Positions 16,722-25,310 of a stretch of 64,000 bases of DNA are shown here, piece after piece. Both the position numbers and the translations under genes were made by a program. Source of the stretch: Burkholderia lata (lineage in GTDB: Bacteria > Pseudomonadota > Gammaproteobacteria > Burkholderiales > Burkholderiaceae); NCBI RefSeq assembly GCF_902499335.1, contig NZ_CABVQK010000008.1, forward strand, positions 1 to 64,000, in the 5' to 3' direction. Position 1 is the stretch's first letter. Each line of letters begins with the position of its first letter. The notes beneath the pieces are model-generated. The model was not told the DNA's origin. It worked only from the letters and a program-made list of their open reading frames with translations, and made no database searches.

Positions 16722-17921
16722 ATGCCCGGCCAGCCGGGCGACTGGATGAAGCCCCTCACTACCCGCCTGCGGCGCCTGTTCGCGCCGATCGGCCTGCACT
16801 GGTATCTCGCCCTCCTCCTCGCGCTCGATGCGCTCATGGTGCTGCGCCCCGTCGTCGAGCATGCAAGGCTCGGCGTGCATCACGCGTGGCTCGCCGATGC
16901 GCTGAACCTCGTCGACAACGCCGGGCTCGTCGTGTTGCCGCAAGTGGTCGTCGCGGCCGGCCTCGCGACGATGGCCATCGGCATCGTGCTGCGCGCCCGC
17001 GTCGCGTGGGTGCTGTCGATCCTGCTGCTGGTCGCGGCTGCCGCGATCAGCGTGCTCGGCGGCTATCGCAGTCACGGGGTGTTCGTGTACACGGCCGTGC
17101 TGGCCGTCGCGCTGCTGTATTACTGGCGGCACTTCGACCGCGCGAGCGTCGCCGCGAGCAGCCTGTTCGCGTTGCTGAGCATCGTGTCGCTGCTGATCTA
17201 CGCGACCTTCGGCGTGCTGTATCTCGGCGACGAATTCACGCCGCCCGTCCACGATCTCGCCACGGCCGTCTATTTCTCGATCGTGTCGATGTCGACGGTC
17301 GGTTACGGCGACATCGTTCCGCACGCGCCGACCGCCCGCCTGTTCACCGCGTCGATCATCGTGCTCGGCATCACGGTGTTCGCGACGTCGATCAGCGCGG
17401 TCGTCGGCCCCGTGATCGGCGGCAATCTGAAACGGATCGTCAAGGGAGGCCTTTCGAACGTGATCCGCAAGCATCATTACCTGATCGTCGGCGCGACACC
17501 CGTCGCGCATGCGGTGCACGACGGGCTGCGCAAGCGCGGCTACGCGGTGACCGTCATCGTGCCGGCCGGCGTCGAGCACAACTATCCGGCGTCGACCGAC
17601 CTGATCGTCGGCGATGCGACCGACCACGCGGTGCTGGAAAGCGCCGGCGCGGCGACCGCGCGTGCGGTGCTCGCGCTGCGCTCCGACGACGCCGAAAACG
17701 CCTTCATCATCCTCGCGATCCGCGAGATCGCGGCATCGGTCCGCACGGTCGCGCTCGTGAATCACCAGCGCAACCTCGAACGGCTGCGCCTGCTGAAGCC
17801 CGACATGGTGTTCTCGCCACAGCAGCTCGCGGGCGAACTGCTGGCCAGCACGCTCAACGACGAACCGGTCGACAAGTCGCTGATCTCGCACCTGCTGTTC
17901 GGCACGGTCGACGCAGCATGA
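16722..17921 (+). CDS. voltage-gated-type potassium channel with RCK/TrkA-N domain
   Basis: A 399-residue Kch-like ion channel. The N-terminal half has several hydrophobic helices; the selectivity filter STVGYGD is at residues 191-197, followed by the pore-lining helix and then an NAD-binding RCK domain (from about 250, 'HHYLIVGATPVAHAV'). A second ATG at 16746 is an equally possible start, since neither has a strong ribosome site. The RCK glycine motif 'GATPVA' departs from the usual GxGxxG, so ligand gating may differ. No partner gene is evident; the next gene follows 69 bp later. Confidence 0.88.
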   Translation: MPGQPGDWMKPLTTRLRRLFAPIGLHWYLALLLALDALMVLRPVVEHARLGVHHAWLADALNLVDNAGLVVLPQVVVAAGLATMAIGIVLRARVAWVLSILLLVAAAAISVLGGYRSHGVFVYTAVLAVALLYYWRHFDRASVAASSLFALLSIVSLLIYATFGVLYLGDEFTPPVHDLATAVYFSIVSMSTVGYGDIVPHAPTARLFTASIIVLGITVFATSISAVVGPVIGGNLKRIVKGGLSNVIRKHHYLIVGATPVAHAVHDGLRKRGYAVTVIVPAGVEHNYPASTDLIVGDATDHAVLESAGAATARAVLALRSDDAENAFIILAIREIAASVRTVALVNHQRNLERLRLLKPDMVFSPQQLAGELLASTLNDEPVDKSLISHLLFGTVDAA

Positions 17922-17990
17922 ACGCCTGACCGCATGAACGTGTGACCCTGTGCCCCGGGTTGGCCGGCGCGCGCCCGGTACAATCGCGCG

Positions 17991-18422
17991 ATGTCCGAAT
18001 TGCTCACTTACGGCGGCCTGTTCGCCGTGTCGATGGTCGCCGCGACCCTGTTCCCGCTCCAGTCCGAAGCCGTGCTCGCCGGCCTGCTGCTCGCCGGGCG
18101 CGAACCCGTGTGGGCGCTGGTGCTCGTCGCGAGCATCGGCAACGTCGCCGGCTCCGTGATCAACTGGGCGCTCGGGCGCGGCATCGAGCACTTCCGCGAG
18201 CGCCGCTGGTTTCCCGTCAAGCCGGCCGCGCTCGCGCGCGCCGAGCGCTGGTATGCGCGCTATGGCCGCTGGTCGTTGCTGCTGAGCTGGGCGCCCGTGA
18301 TCGGCGATCCGCTGACGATGATCGCCGGCGTGCTGCGCGAGCCGCTACCGTCGTTCCTCGCGATCGTCACCGTCGCGAAGGTCGCCCGGTATCTGGTTGT
18401 TGCGTGGCTTGTTACGCAGTGA
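17991..18422 (+). CDS. YqaA-like VTT/DedA-related membrane protein
   Basis: A 143-residue membrane protein of the YqaA group, which shares the VTT fold with the DedA family. Typical phrases are 'FPLQSEAVLAGLLLAG', 'GNVAGSVINWALGRG' and 'LLSWAPVIGDPLTMIAGVLR'. Relatives help membrane homeostasis, but the function of YqaA itself is not settled. A TACAAT hexamer at 17979-17984 would place the transcription start at or next to the ATG (17991), so the mRNA may be leaderless; no ribosome site is visible. Confidence 0.88.
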   Translation: MSELLTYGGLFAVSMVAATLFPLQSEAVLAGLLLAGREPVWALVLVASIGNVAGSVINWALGRGIEHFRERRWFPVKPAALARAERWYARYGRWSLLLSWAPVIGDPLTMIAGVLREPLPSFLAIVTVAKVARYLVVAWLVTQ

Positions 18423-18492
18423 GCAACACGTCGCGACGCCCATTCTGCACGCACCTCCACCCAGCCCCGACCCGACGCATGCCTTGCCCGGA

Positions 18493-18510
18493 GTTAGCAA
18501 ATTTGCTAAC
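18493..18510. promoter_or_regulatory. 18-bp perfect palindrome, toxin-antitoxin operator
   Basis: GTTAGCAAATTTGCTAAC is a perfect 18-bp inverted repeat ending 8 bp before the toxin ATG. Its AT content contrasts with the GC-rich flanks. In this position it is the expected operator for the Xre-type antitoxin, alone or with the toxin. Confidence 0.8.
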
Positions 18511-18518
18511 ATTCACCG

Positions 18519-18845
18519 ATGAATTGGACCGTCACTTACTACAGCGAACGTGTCAAACGCGATGTGTTCGAGCTGCCGCCAGGAATTCTCGCCAGTTATC
18601 TGAGACTGCTGGAATTGATGGAGTCGTACGGGGCCGACCTTCGCATGCCACACTCGCGGGCAATGGGCGGCGGTCTTTTTGAACTGCGCCCGAAGGGCCG
18701 CGAAGGTATCGGGCGTGTTTTCTACTGCATGGAGGTTGGTGAGCATATCGTTGTCCTGCACTCCTTCGTCAAGAAGACTCAGGAAACGCCGGACAGTGAA
18801 TTACGCATCGCTCGTAACCGAATGAAAGAGGTACACAATGGCTAA
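18519..18845 (+). CDS. higB: HigB-like toxin (RelE superfamily, Gp49/DUF891)
   Basis: A 108-residue RelE/HigB-type protein of the phage Gp49-like branch: 'SRAMGGGLFELRPKGREGIGRVFY' region, then 'IVVLHSFVKKTQETP', with the basic and aromatic residues expected of ribosome-dependent mRNA interferases. The toxin precedes the antitoxin, the HigBA order, and the two reading frames overlap by 8 bp. Base composition is lower in GC than the flanks, suggesting acquisition by transfer. Toxicity and mRNA cleavage are inferred from the family. Confidence 0.9.
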   Translation: MNWTVTYYSERVKRDVFELPPGILASYLRLLELMESYGADLRMPHSRAMGGGLFELRPKGREGIGRVFYCMEVGEHIVVLHSFVKKTQETPDSELRIARNRMKEVHNG

Positions 18846-19173
18846 AGCCGTACGCCCTGCTCGCGAGCACGAGGACCGGTATGCACCGGTCAAGCACACG
18901 AAAGCCGATACGAAACGTCTGCTCGCCGATCCGGCGGTCAAGGCGGCCTATGATGCGCTCGATGAGGAATTCACGGCACTCGACGCACTGTTGGCCGCTC
19001 GTCGGGATGCCGGCCTCACCCAGGCGCAGGTTGCCGAACGTATGGGAACCACCGCATCCGCCGTGTCACGTCTGGAGGCATCGCTTTCCAGCGACAAGCA
19101 TTCACCGTCGTTCTCGACGTTGCGAAAATATGCGGCGGCCTGCGGGAAAAAGCTGGTGATCTCGTTCGCGTGA
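18838..19173 (+). CDS. higA: HigA-like antitoxin (XRE helix-turn-helix)
   Basis: A 111-residue protein whose C-terminal half (about 50-108) is a Cro/C1-type helix-turn-helix ('AGLTQAQVAERMGTTASAVS'). The N-terminal part should bind and neutralise the preceding toxin. It overlaps the toxin gene by 8 bp, giving translational coupling. It presumably represses the operon through the palindrome at 18493-18510. Confidence 0.9.
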   Translation: MAKAVRPAREHEDRYAPVKHTKADTKRLLADPAVKAAYDALDEEFTALDALLAARRDAGLTQAQVAERMGTTASAVSRLEASLSSDKHSPSFSTLRKYAAACGKKLVISFA

Positions 19174-19298
19174 ACAAAGTTCAGCATCGCCTCTCACCTT
19201 CAATTCGCGTGATGCCGCCCGATTGCGATACATGATGCTCGCTAACGCGGCAAATCGGGCAGCACTTTCGAAACGGCCGAAATGGTCGGGCCGATCAC

Positions 19299-20954
19299 CT
19301 ACTTCTTGTCGTCGCCCGCCAGATCGATCGCCTTGTCCGACCCGACTGCATTGCGCAGCTGGAATTTCTGGATCTTGCCGGTCGACGTCTTCGGCAGTTC
19401 GCCGAACCGCACGGCCTTCGGCACCTTGAAGCCCGCGAGCAGCTGCTTGCAATGCGCGACGATCTCCTCCTCGGTCGCGCTCGCGCCTTCGCGCAGCTCG
19501 ACGAACGCGCACGGCACCTCGCCCCATTTCGGGTCGGGCATCGCAACGACGGCCGCCACCGCCACCGCCGGATGCCGGTACAGCGCATCCTCGACCTCGA
19601 TGCTCGAGATGTTCTCGCCGCCCGAGATGATGATGTCCTTCTTGCGATCCTTGATCCGGATGTAGCCGTCCGGCATCAGCACGGCGAGGTCCCCGGTATG
19701 GAACCAGCCGCCGTGGAACGCCTCGTCGGTCGCCTTCGGATTCTTCAGGTAGCCCTTCATGCAGATGTTGCCGCGGAACATGATCTCGCCGAGCGTCTCG
19801 CCGTCGGCCGGCACCGGCGCCATCGTGTCGGGATCGAGCACCGTCGCGCCCGCTTCCAGGTGATAGCGCACGCCCTGGCGCGCATTGAGCCGCGCGCGGT
19901 CCTCGTCGGTCAGTTCCTCCCAGTGCGACTGCTTCGCGCACACGGTCGCCGGGCCGTAGACCTCGGTCAGCCCGTACACGTGCAGCAGGTCGAAGCCGAT
20001 CTCCTTCATCTTCGCGATCACGGCCGGCGCGGGCGCCGCGCCCGCGACCATCGCGTGCACCGTGTGGTCGATGCCCGCGCGGAATTCAGCCGGTGCGTTC
20101 GCGATCGCGCTCTGCACGATCGGTGCGCCGCAGTAGTGCGTGATGCGTTCGCGGCGGATCAGGTCGAACACCGTCTTCGCGTCGAACTTGCGCAGGCAGA
20201 CGTTCACGCCCGCGCGCGCCGCGACGGCCCACGGGAAGCACCAGCCGTTGCAGTGGAACATCGGCAGCGTCCACAGATAGACGGCGTGCTTCGGCATGTC
20301 CCATTCGAGGATGTTGCTGATCGCCGCCAGATACGCGCCGCGATGGTGGTAGACGACGCCCTTCGGGTCGCCGGTCGTGCCGGACGTATAGTTCAGCGCG
20401 ATCGCATCCCATTCGTCGGCGGGCGGTGTCCACGCATAATCGGCGTCGCCGCTTGCGACGAGCGCCTCGTAATCCGTCGCACCCGCGAAGCGCGCGGGGT
20501 CTGCCGGCATCGCATCGGCCACGCTGACGATCTTCAGGCCCGGCACCTCGAGCGCCGCGCGATGTGCGAACTCCGCATACTCGGTGTCGACGATCAGCAC
20601 CTTCGCCTCGCCATGACGCAGCATGAACAGCACCGTCGCCACGTCGAGCCGCGTGTTGATCGTGTTCAGCACCGCGCCGGCCATCGGCACGCCGAAGTGC
20701 GCCTCGACCATCGCCGGGATGTTCGGCAGCATCGCCGCGACCGTGTCGCCACGTTCGACGCCGAGCCGCGCGAGCGCGCTCGCCAGTTGCTTCGCGCGCG
20801 TGTAGGTCTCGCCCCAGGTGCGCCGCACGTCGCCGTGCACGATGGCAAGGCGATCGCCGTAGACTTCGGCCGTCCTGACCAGGAAGTCGATCGGGGTGAG
20901 CGGCACGTAATTCGCGTCGCGGCGGCCGAGTCCGGCCTCGAACATCTGCGTCAT
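19299..20954 (-). CDS. acyl-CoA synthetase (AMP-forming, medium/long-chain fatty acid:CoA ligase family)
   Basis: A 551-residue adenylate-forming enzyme that activates a carboxylic acid to its CoA thioester. The AMP-binding loop YTSGTTGDPKGV is at 189-200, 'HVYGLTEVYGP' and 'GWFHTGDLAV' are the A5 and A7 motifs, and the catalytic lysine is in 'PKTSTGK' (K527). The ATG at 20954 is preceded by GGAGACAGG. It resembles enzymes for medium-chain or methylmercapto/aryl acids; the natural acid is not clear. It is divergent from a Crp/Fnr regulator. Confidence 0.92.
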   Translation of the reverse strand: MTQMFEAGLGRRDANYVPLTPIDFLVRTAEVYGDRLAIVHGDVRRTWGETYTRAKQLASALARLGVERGDTVAAMLPNIPAMVEAHFGVPMAGAVLNTINTRLDVATVLFMLRHGEAKVLIVDTEYAEFAHRAALEVPGLKIVSVADAMPADPARFAGATDYEALVASGDADYAWTPPADEWDAIALNYTSGTTGDPKGVVYHHRGAYLAAISNILEWDMPKHAVYLWTLPMFHCNGWCFPWAVAARAGVNVCLRKFDAKTVFDLIRRERITHYCGAPIVQSAIANAPAEFRAGIDHTVHAMVAGAAPAPAVIAKMKEIGFDLLHVYGLTEVYGPATVCAKQSHWEELTDEDRARLNARQGVRYHLEAGATVLDPDTMAPVPADGETLGEIMFRGNICMKGYLKNPKATDEAFHGGWFHTGDLAVLMPDGYIRIKDRKKDIIISGGENISSIEVEDALYRHPAVAVAAVVAMPDPKWGEVPCAFVELREGASATEEEIVAHCKQLLAGFKVPKAVRFGELPKTSTGKIQKFQLRNAVGSDKAIDLAGDDKK

Positions 20955-21005
20955 GATCCTGTCTCCCGTGTCCTGTCGACCGGGGCGCATCCACCCCGGA
21001 TCGTT

Positions 21006-21019
21006 TTGATGTGGTTCAA
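21006..21019. promoter_or_regulatory. FNR/CRP-like half-palindrome TTGAT-GTGG-TTCAA
   Basis: This 14-mer matches the FNR consensus TTGAT-N4-ATCAA in nine of ten defined positions. It sits 52 bp upstream of the acyl-CoA synthetase ATG and about 104 bp upstream of the divergent Crp/Fnr-family gene, a suitable place for autoregulation or for control of the synthetase. The match is suggestive only. Confidence 0.4.
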
Positions 21020-21122
21020 TTGCCGACAGCCTAACGGGCGCTATTGTGAGCCGTCTGTCATCGAAACGACAGAGTGCCTTTCACGCGCCGAGCGTTATCC
21101 CTATCCTCGCAAACCCGCACCC

Positions 21123-21878
21123 ATGCACGACCCACTCGCTGCACCGCCCGACGCGCCCGCCCACCCGGCCGACGCGCTTTCCGAACCGGGCCCGCTGCCG
21201 GCGCTGGCCTCGCTGTTCGGCCAGTGCGCATGGTTCCGCACGCTCGCACCCGAGCACCAGGCGCTCGTGCTCGCGCAGTCGCGCGTCGAGCAGTGCGAGG
21301 CCGGCGATGTAATCGCCCATCGCCTCGCGCCGTCGGAATACTGGATCGGCGTGCACCGTGGGCTGCTGAAGCTCGCGATCTTCAATGCGTCGGGGCGCGG
21401 CTGCACGTTTTCCGGCGTGCCGTCGGGCGGCTGGTTCGGCGAAGGCAGCGTGATCAAGCGCGAACTGCGCAAGTATGAAGTCGTCGCGATCCAGCGCTCG
21501 ACGGTGCTGTTCGTGCCGGTCGACACGTTCCATGCGCTGCTCGACACCAGCCTGCCGTTCACGCGCTTCGTGATCCACCAGCTGAACAACCGGATGGGCG
21601 AATTCATCGCGTCGATCCAGAACAGCCGGCTGCTCGACGTCGATGCGCGCGTCGCGCAGGCGCTCGCGCAACTCTTCAACCCCGACCTGTACCCGGACAC
21701 CGGCCCGTCGCTGTCGATCTCGCAGGAGGAACTGGGGATGCTCGTCGGCGTTTCGCGGCAGCGGATCAATCAGGCGCTGCAGCAGCTCGAGAAGCTCGGC
21801 GCGCTGCGGCTCGCGTACAACCAGATCGACGTCGTCGATCTCGGTGCGCTCGCGCGCGTCGGGATCGAGCAGATCTGA
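21123..21878 (+). CDS. Crp/Fnr family transcriptional regulator
   Basis: A 251-residue regulator with a cyclic-nucleotide-binding-type beta-roll (about 30-150) and a C-terminal winged helix (about 170-235, 'SISQEELGMLVGVSRQRINQALQ'). No FNR-like N-terminal cysteine cluster is present, so it should not bind an iron-sulfur cluster; a small-molecule ligand or none is likely. The ATG at 21123 gives the normal length. It is divergent from the acyl-CoA synthetase gene and probably regulates it. Confidence 0.92.
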   Translation: MHDPLAAPPDAPAHPADALSEPGPLPALASLFGQCAWFRTLAPEHQALVLAQSRVEQCEAGDVIAHRLAPSEYWIGVHRGLLKLAIFNASGRGCTFSGVPSGGWFGEGSVIKRELRKYEVVAIQRSTVLFVPVDTFHALLDTSLPFTRFVIHQLNNRMGEFIASIQNSRLLDVDARVAQALAQLFNPDLYPDTGPSLSISQEELGMLVGVSRQRINQALQQLEKLGALRLAYNQIDVVDLGALARVGIEQI

Positions 21879-22106
21879 GCGCGCGCCGATGAACGGAATC
21901 GCCGCCGACGCAGCCTGCCCGTCCGGTATCACGGCCGTTTGCCGGCCGTCGCGCCGCGCTGCGTTTCCTCTGCTGAATCGGCAATCGACCGCCGCGCCCC
22001 AACCTGACAATTCCGCCAGTTTCGCGACAGTAACCCGTTCCACGCCGACGCCTATCATTCGGGTTCCATTTACCCACGCCTGATCACCGCCTGTCCCGCT
22101 GCCTCC

Positions 22107-25100
22107 ATGTGGATCGTCAATCTCGCGCTCAAGCGCCCCTACACGTTCATCGTGATGGCCATCATGATCGTGCTGGCCACCCCGCTTGCGCTGATGCGCA
22201 CGCCGGTCGACGTGCTGCCCGCGATCAACATTCCCGTGATCAGCGTCATCTGGAATTACAGCGGCTTCTCCGCGACCGAGATGACGAACCGCATCACGTC
22301 CGTGCATGAACGGATCCTGACGACGACCGTCAACAACATCCAGCACGTCGAATCGACGTCGCTGCCCGGCATCGCGGTCGTGAAAGTGTTCCTGCAACCG
22401 GGCGCGAACGTGCAGACGGCGATCGCGCAGACGGTCTCGTCCGCGCAGGCGATCGTGCGGCAGATGCCGCAAGGCGCGACGCCGCCGCTCGTGATCACCT
22501 ATTCGGCATCGAGCATTCCGGTGATCCAGCTCGGGCTGTCGAGCAAGACGCTCAGCGAACAGTCGCTCGCCGACATCGCGCTCAACTTCCTGCGCCCGCA
22601 GCTGATCACGGTGCCGGGCGTGCAGATCCCGTTCCCGTACGGCGGCCGCTCTCGCGTGGTCGCGATCGACCTCGATCCGCAGGCGCTGCTCGCGAAGGGG
22701 CTCACGCCCGCCGACATCGTCAACGCGGTCAACGCGCAGAACCTCGTGCTGCCGACCGGCACCGCGAAGATGGGCCAGACCGAATACCGGATCGACACGA
22801 ACGCGTCGGCCGACACCATCGCCGACATCAACAACCTGCCGGTCCAGACCGTCAACGGCGCGACGACCTACCTGCGCGAGGTGGCATCGGTACGCGACGG
22901 CTTCGCGCCGCAGACCAACGTCGTGCGCCAGAACGGCCAGCGCGGCGTGCTCATCTCGATCCTGAAAAGCGGCGACGCGTCGACGCTCAAGGTCGTGTCG
23001 GACCTGAAGACGCTGCTGCCGAAGGTGATCCCGACACTGCCGGAAGGGCTCACGATCACGCCGCTGTTCGACCAGTCGGTGTTCGTCAACGCAGCCGTCC
23101 AGGGCGTGATCCACGAGGCGCTGATCGCCGCCGTGCTGACCGCGATGATGATCCTGCTGTTCCTCGGCAACTGGCGCAGCACGCTGATCATCGCGATCTC
23201 GATCCCGTTGTCCATCTTCACGTCGCTGATCGCGCTGTCCGCGCTCGGCGAGACCATCAACATCATGACGCTCGGCGGGCTCGCGCTCGCGGTCGGGATC
23301 CTGGTGGACGACGCGACGGTGACGATCGAGAACATCGAGCGGCACCTGCATCTCGGCACCAACCTGCACGACGCGATCCTCGAAGGTGCCGGCGAGATCG
23401 CGGTGCCCGCGTTCGTGTCGACGCTGTGCATCTGCATCGTGTTCGTGCCGATGTTCTTCCTGACGGGCGTCGCGCGCTTCCTGTTCGTGCCGCTCGCGGA
23501 AGCCGTCGTGTTCGCGATGCTCGCGTCGTACGTGCTGTCGCGCACGCTGGTGCCGACGCTCGCGATGCTGCTGTTCCGCCCGCAGCAGGCAAGCACCGGC
23601 CCCGATCATGCGACGTCGCGCTTCGCGCGCATCCACCATGCGTTCAACAACGCGTTCGAGCGGCTGCGTGCGTGGTACATCGTGCTGCTCAGCATCCTGC
23701 TGGTGCGCCGCCGCTTCTACGCGATGTGCTTCCTCGGCTTCTGCGTGCTGTCGACGGGCCTCGTGTTCGTGCTCGGCCGCGACTTCTTCCCGAATGCTGA
23801 TTCCGGCAACATCCGGCTGCACATGCGCGCGCCGACCGGCTACCGGATCGAGGAAACCGCGCGCCTCGCCGACCAGGTCGAGCGCGTGATCCGCGAAACC
23901 GTGCCGCCCGACGAACTCGGCGCGATCGTCGACAACCTCGGCCTGCCGGTGAGCGGCATCAACCTGTCGTACAGCAACGCCGGCACGATCGGCACGCTCG
24001 ACGGCGAGCTGCTGATCGCGCTGAAGCCCGGCCACCGCGCGACCCAGCACTACGTGCAGGCGCTGCGCACGGTGCTGCCCGAGCGCTTCCCGGGCGTCGA
24101 GTTCTTCTTCCAGCCGTCGGACATCATCACGCAGATCCTCAACTTCGGCCAACCGGCCGCGATCGACCTGCAGGTGCTCGGCAACGATCTCGCGAGTAAC
24201 ATGACTATCGCGAGCAGCCTGATGAAAAAGATCAGGCAAATCCCCGGCGCCGTCGACGTGCACGTGCTGCAACGCAACGACGAGCCGACCCTGCTGGCCG
24301 ACATGGACCGTACGCGCATGCAGCAGCTCAACCTCTCCGCGCAGAACGTCGCGCAGAACATGCTGATCTCGCTGTCCGGCAGTTCTCAGACCACGCCGTC
24401 GTTCTGGATCAACCCGCGCACCGGTGTCCAGTACCCGCTGCAGATCCAGACCCCGCAATACAGCATCGCGTCGGTCGACGACCTGCTCGGCACGCCGATC
24501 TCGGCGAGCGGCCGCACGGGCATGCCGCTGCAACTGCTCGGCAACCTCGTGCAGGTGCGCAGCACCGCGAACCCGGCCGTGATCACGCACTACAACATCC
24601 GCCCGGCGATCGACGTGTACGTGAGCGTCGAAGGCCGCGACCTCGGCGCGGTCGCGGGCGAGATCGACCGCATCGTGTCGGATGCGCGCGCGACGCTGCC
24701 GCGCGGCACCGAGCTGACGATGCGCGGCCAGATCGAGACGATGCGCACGTCGTACATCGGCCTCGGCGCGGGCGTCGCGATGGCGATCGTGCTCGTCTAC
24801 CTGCTGATCGTCGTCAATTTCCAGTCGTGGCTCGACCCGCTGATCATCATCAGCGCGATGCCGGCCGCGCTCGCCGGCATCGTCTGGATGCTGTTCATCA
24901 CCGGCACGCACCTGAGCGTGCCCGCGCTCACCGGCGCGATCATGACGGTAGGCGTCGCGACCGCGAACAGCATCCTGGTCGTGTCGTTCGCGCGCCAGCG
25001 CCTCGAGGCCGGCGCGCCGCCGCTCACGGCCGCGCTGGAAGCAGGCGCGACGCGGATCCGGCCGGTGCTGATGACGGCGCTCGCGATGATCATCGGGATG

Positions 25101-25274
25101 GTGCCGATGGCGCTCGGTCTCGGCGAAGGCGCCGAGCAGAACGCGCCGCTCGGCCGCGCGGTGATCGGCGGGCTGCTGTTCGCGACCGTGTCGACCTTGC
25201 TGTTCGTGCCGCTCGTGTTCGGCGGCGTGCATGCACGGCTGGCCCGCCGGCGCGCGCGCCAGGCCGGACACTGA
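22107..25274 (+). CDS. RND efflux permease (HAE1/AcrB-like inner-membrane pump)
   Basis: A 1055-residue resistance-nodulation-division pump, near the usual length. It begins with the typical helix 1 after 'LALKRPYTFIVMAIMIVLAT'; two large periplasmic loops and about 12 helices follow. Helix 4 carries the proton-relay pair in 'GILVDDATVTIENIERHL'. It should take drugs or metabolites from the periplasm or outer leaflet with proton antiport and pass them to the adaptor and outer-membrane channel encoded next. Two acidic residues in helix 4 favour an organic-compound pump over a heavy-metal (CzcA) pump. Confidence 0.93.
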   Translation: MWIVNLALKRPYTFIVMAIMIVLATPLALMRTPVDVLPAINIPVISVIWNYSGFSATEMTNRITSVHERILTTTVNNIQHVESTSLPGIAVVKVFLQPGANVQTAIAQTVSSAQAIVRQMPQGATPPLVITYSASSIPVIQLGLSSKTLSEQSLADIALNFLRPQLITVPGVQIPFPYGGRSRVVAIDLDPQALLAKGLTPADIVNAVNAQNLVLPTGTAKMGQTEYRIDTNASADTIADINNLPVQTVNGATTYLREVASVRDGFAPQTNVVRQNGQRGVLISILKSGDASTLKVVSDLKTLLPKVIPTLPEGLTITPLFDQSVFVNAAVQGVIHEALIAAVLTAMMILLFLGNWRSTLIIAISIPLSIFTSLIALSALGETINIMTLGGLALAVGILVDDATVTIENIERHLHLGTNLHDAILEGAGEIAVPAFVSTLCICIVFVPMFFLTGVARFLFVPLAEAVVFAMLASYVLSRTLVPTLAMLLFRPQQASTGPDHATSRFARIHHAFNNAFERLRAWYIVLLSILLVRRRFYAMCFLGFCVLSTGLVFVLGRDFFPNADSGNIRLHMRAPTGYRIEETARLADQVERVIRETVPPDELGAIVDNLGLPVSGINLSYSNAGTIGTLDGELLIALKPGHRATQHYVQALRTVLPERFPGVEFFFQPSDIITQILNFGQPAAIDLQVLGNDLASNMTIASSLMKKIRQIPGAVDVHVLQRNDEPTLLADMDRTRMQQLNLSAQNVAQNMLISLSGSSQTTPSFWINPRTGVQYPLQIQTPQYSIASVDDLLGTPISASGRTGMPLQLLGNLVQVRSTANPAVITHYNIRPAIDVYVSVEGRDLGAVAGEIDRIVSDARATLPRGTELTMRGQIETMRTSYIGLGAGVAMAIVLVYLLIVVNFQSWLDPLIIISAMPAALAGIVWMLFITGTHLSVPALTGAIMTVGVATANSILVVSFARQRLEAGAPPLTAALEAGATRIRPVLMTALAMIIGMVPMALGLGEGAEQNAPLGRAVIGGLLFATVSTLLFVPLVFGGVHARLARRRARQAGH

Positions 25275-25310
25275 TTTTCGTCCCACTACCCGGTTGATTT
25301 GGTTGAATTC

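Noticed and set aside
18480-19180. Toxin-antitoxin region considered as part of a prophage or genomic island
   Set aside because: The toxin is phage Gp49-like, but no integrase, attachment repeats or structural phage genes flank it; only the two genes differ in composition.
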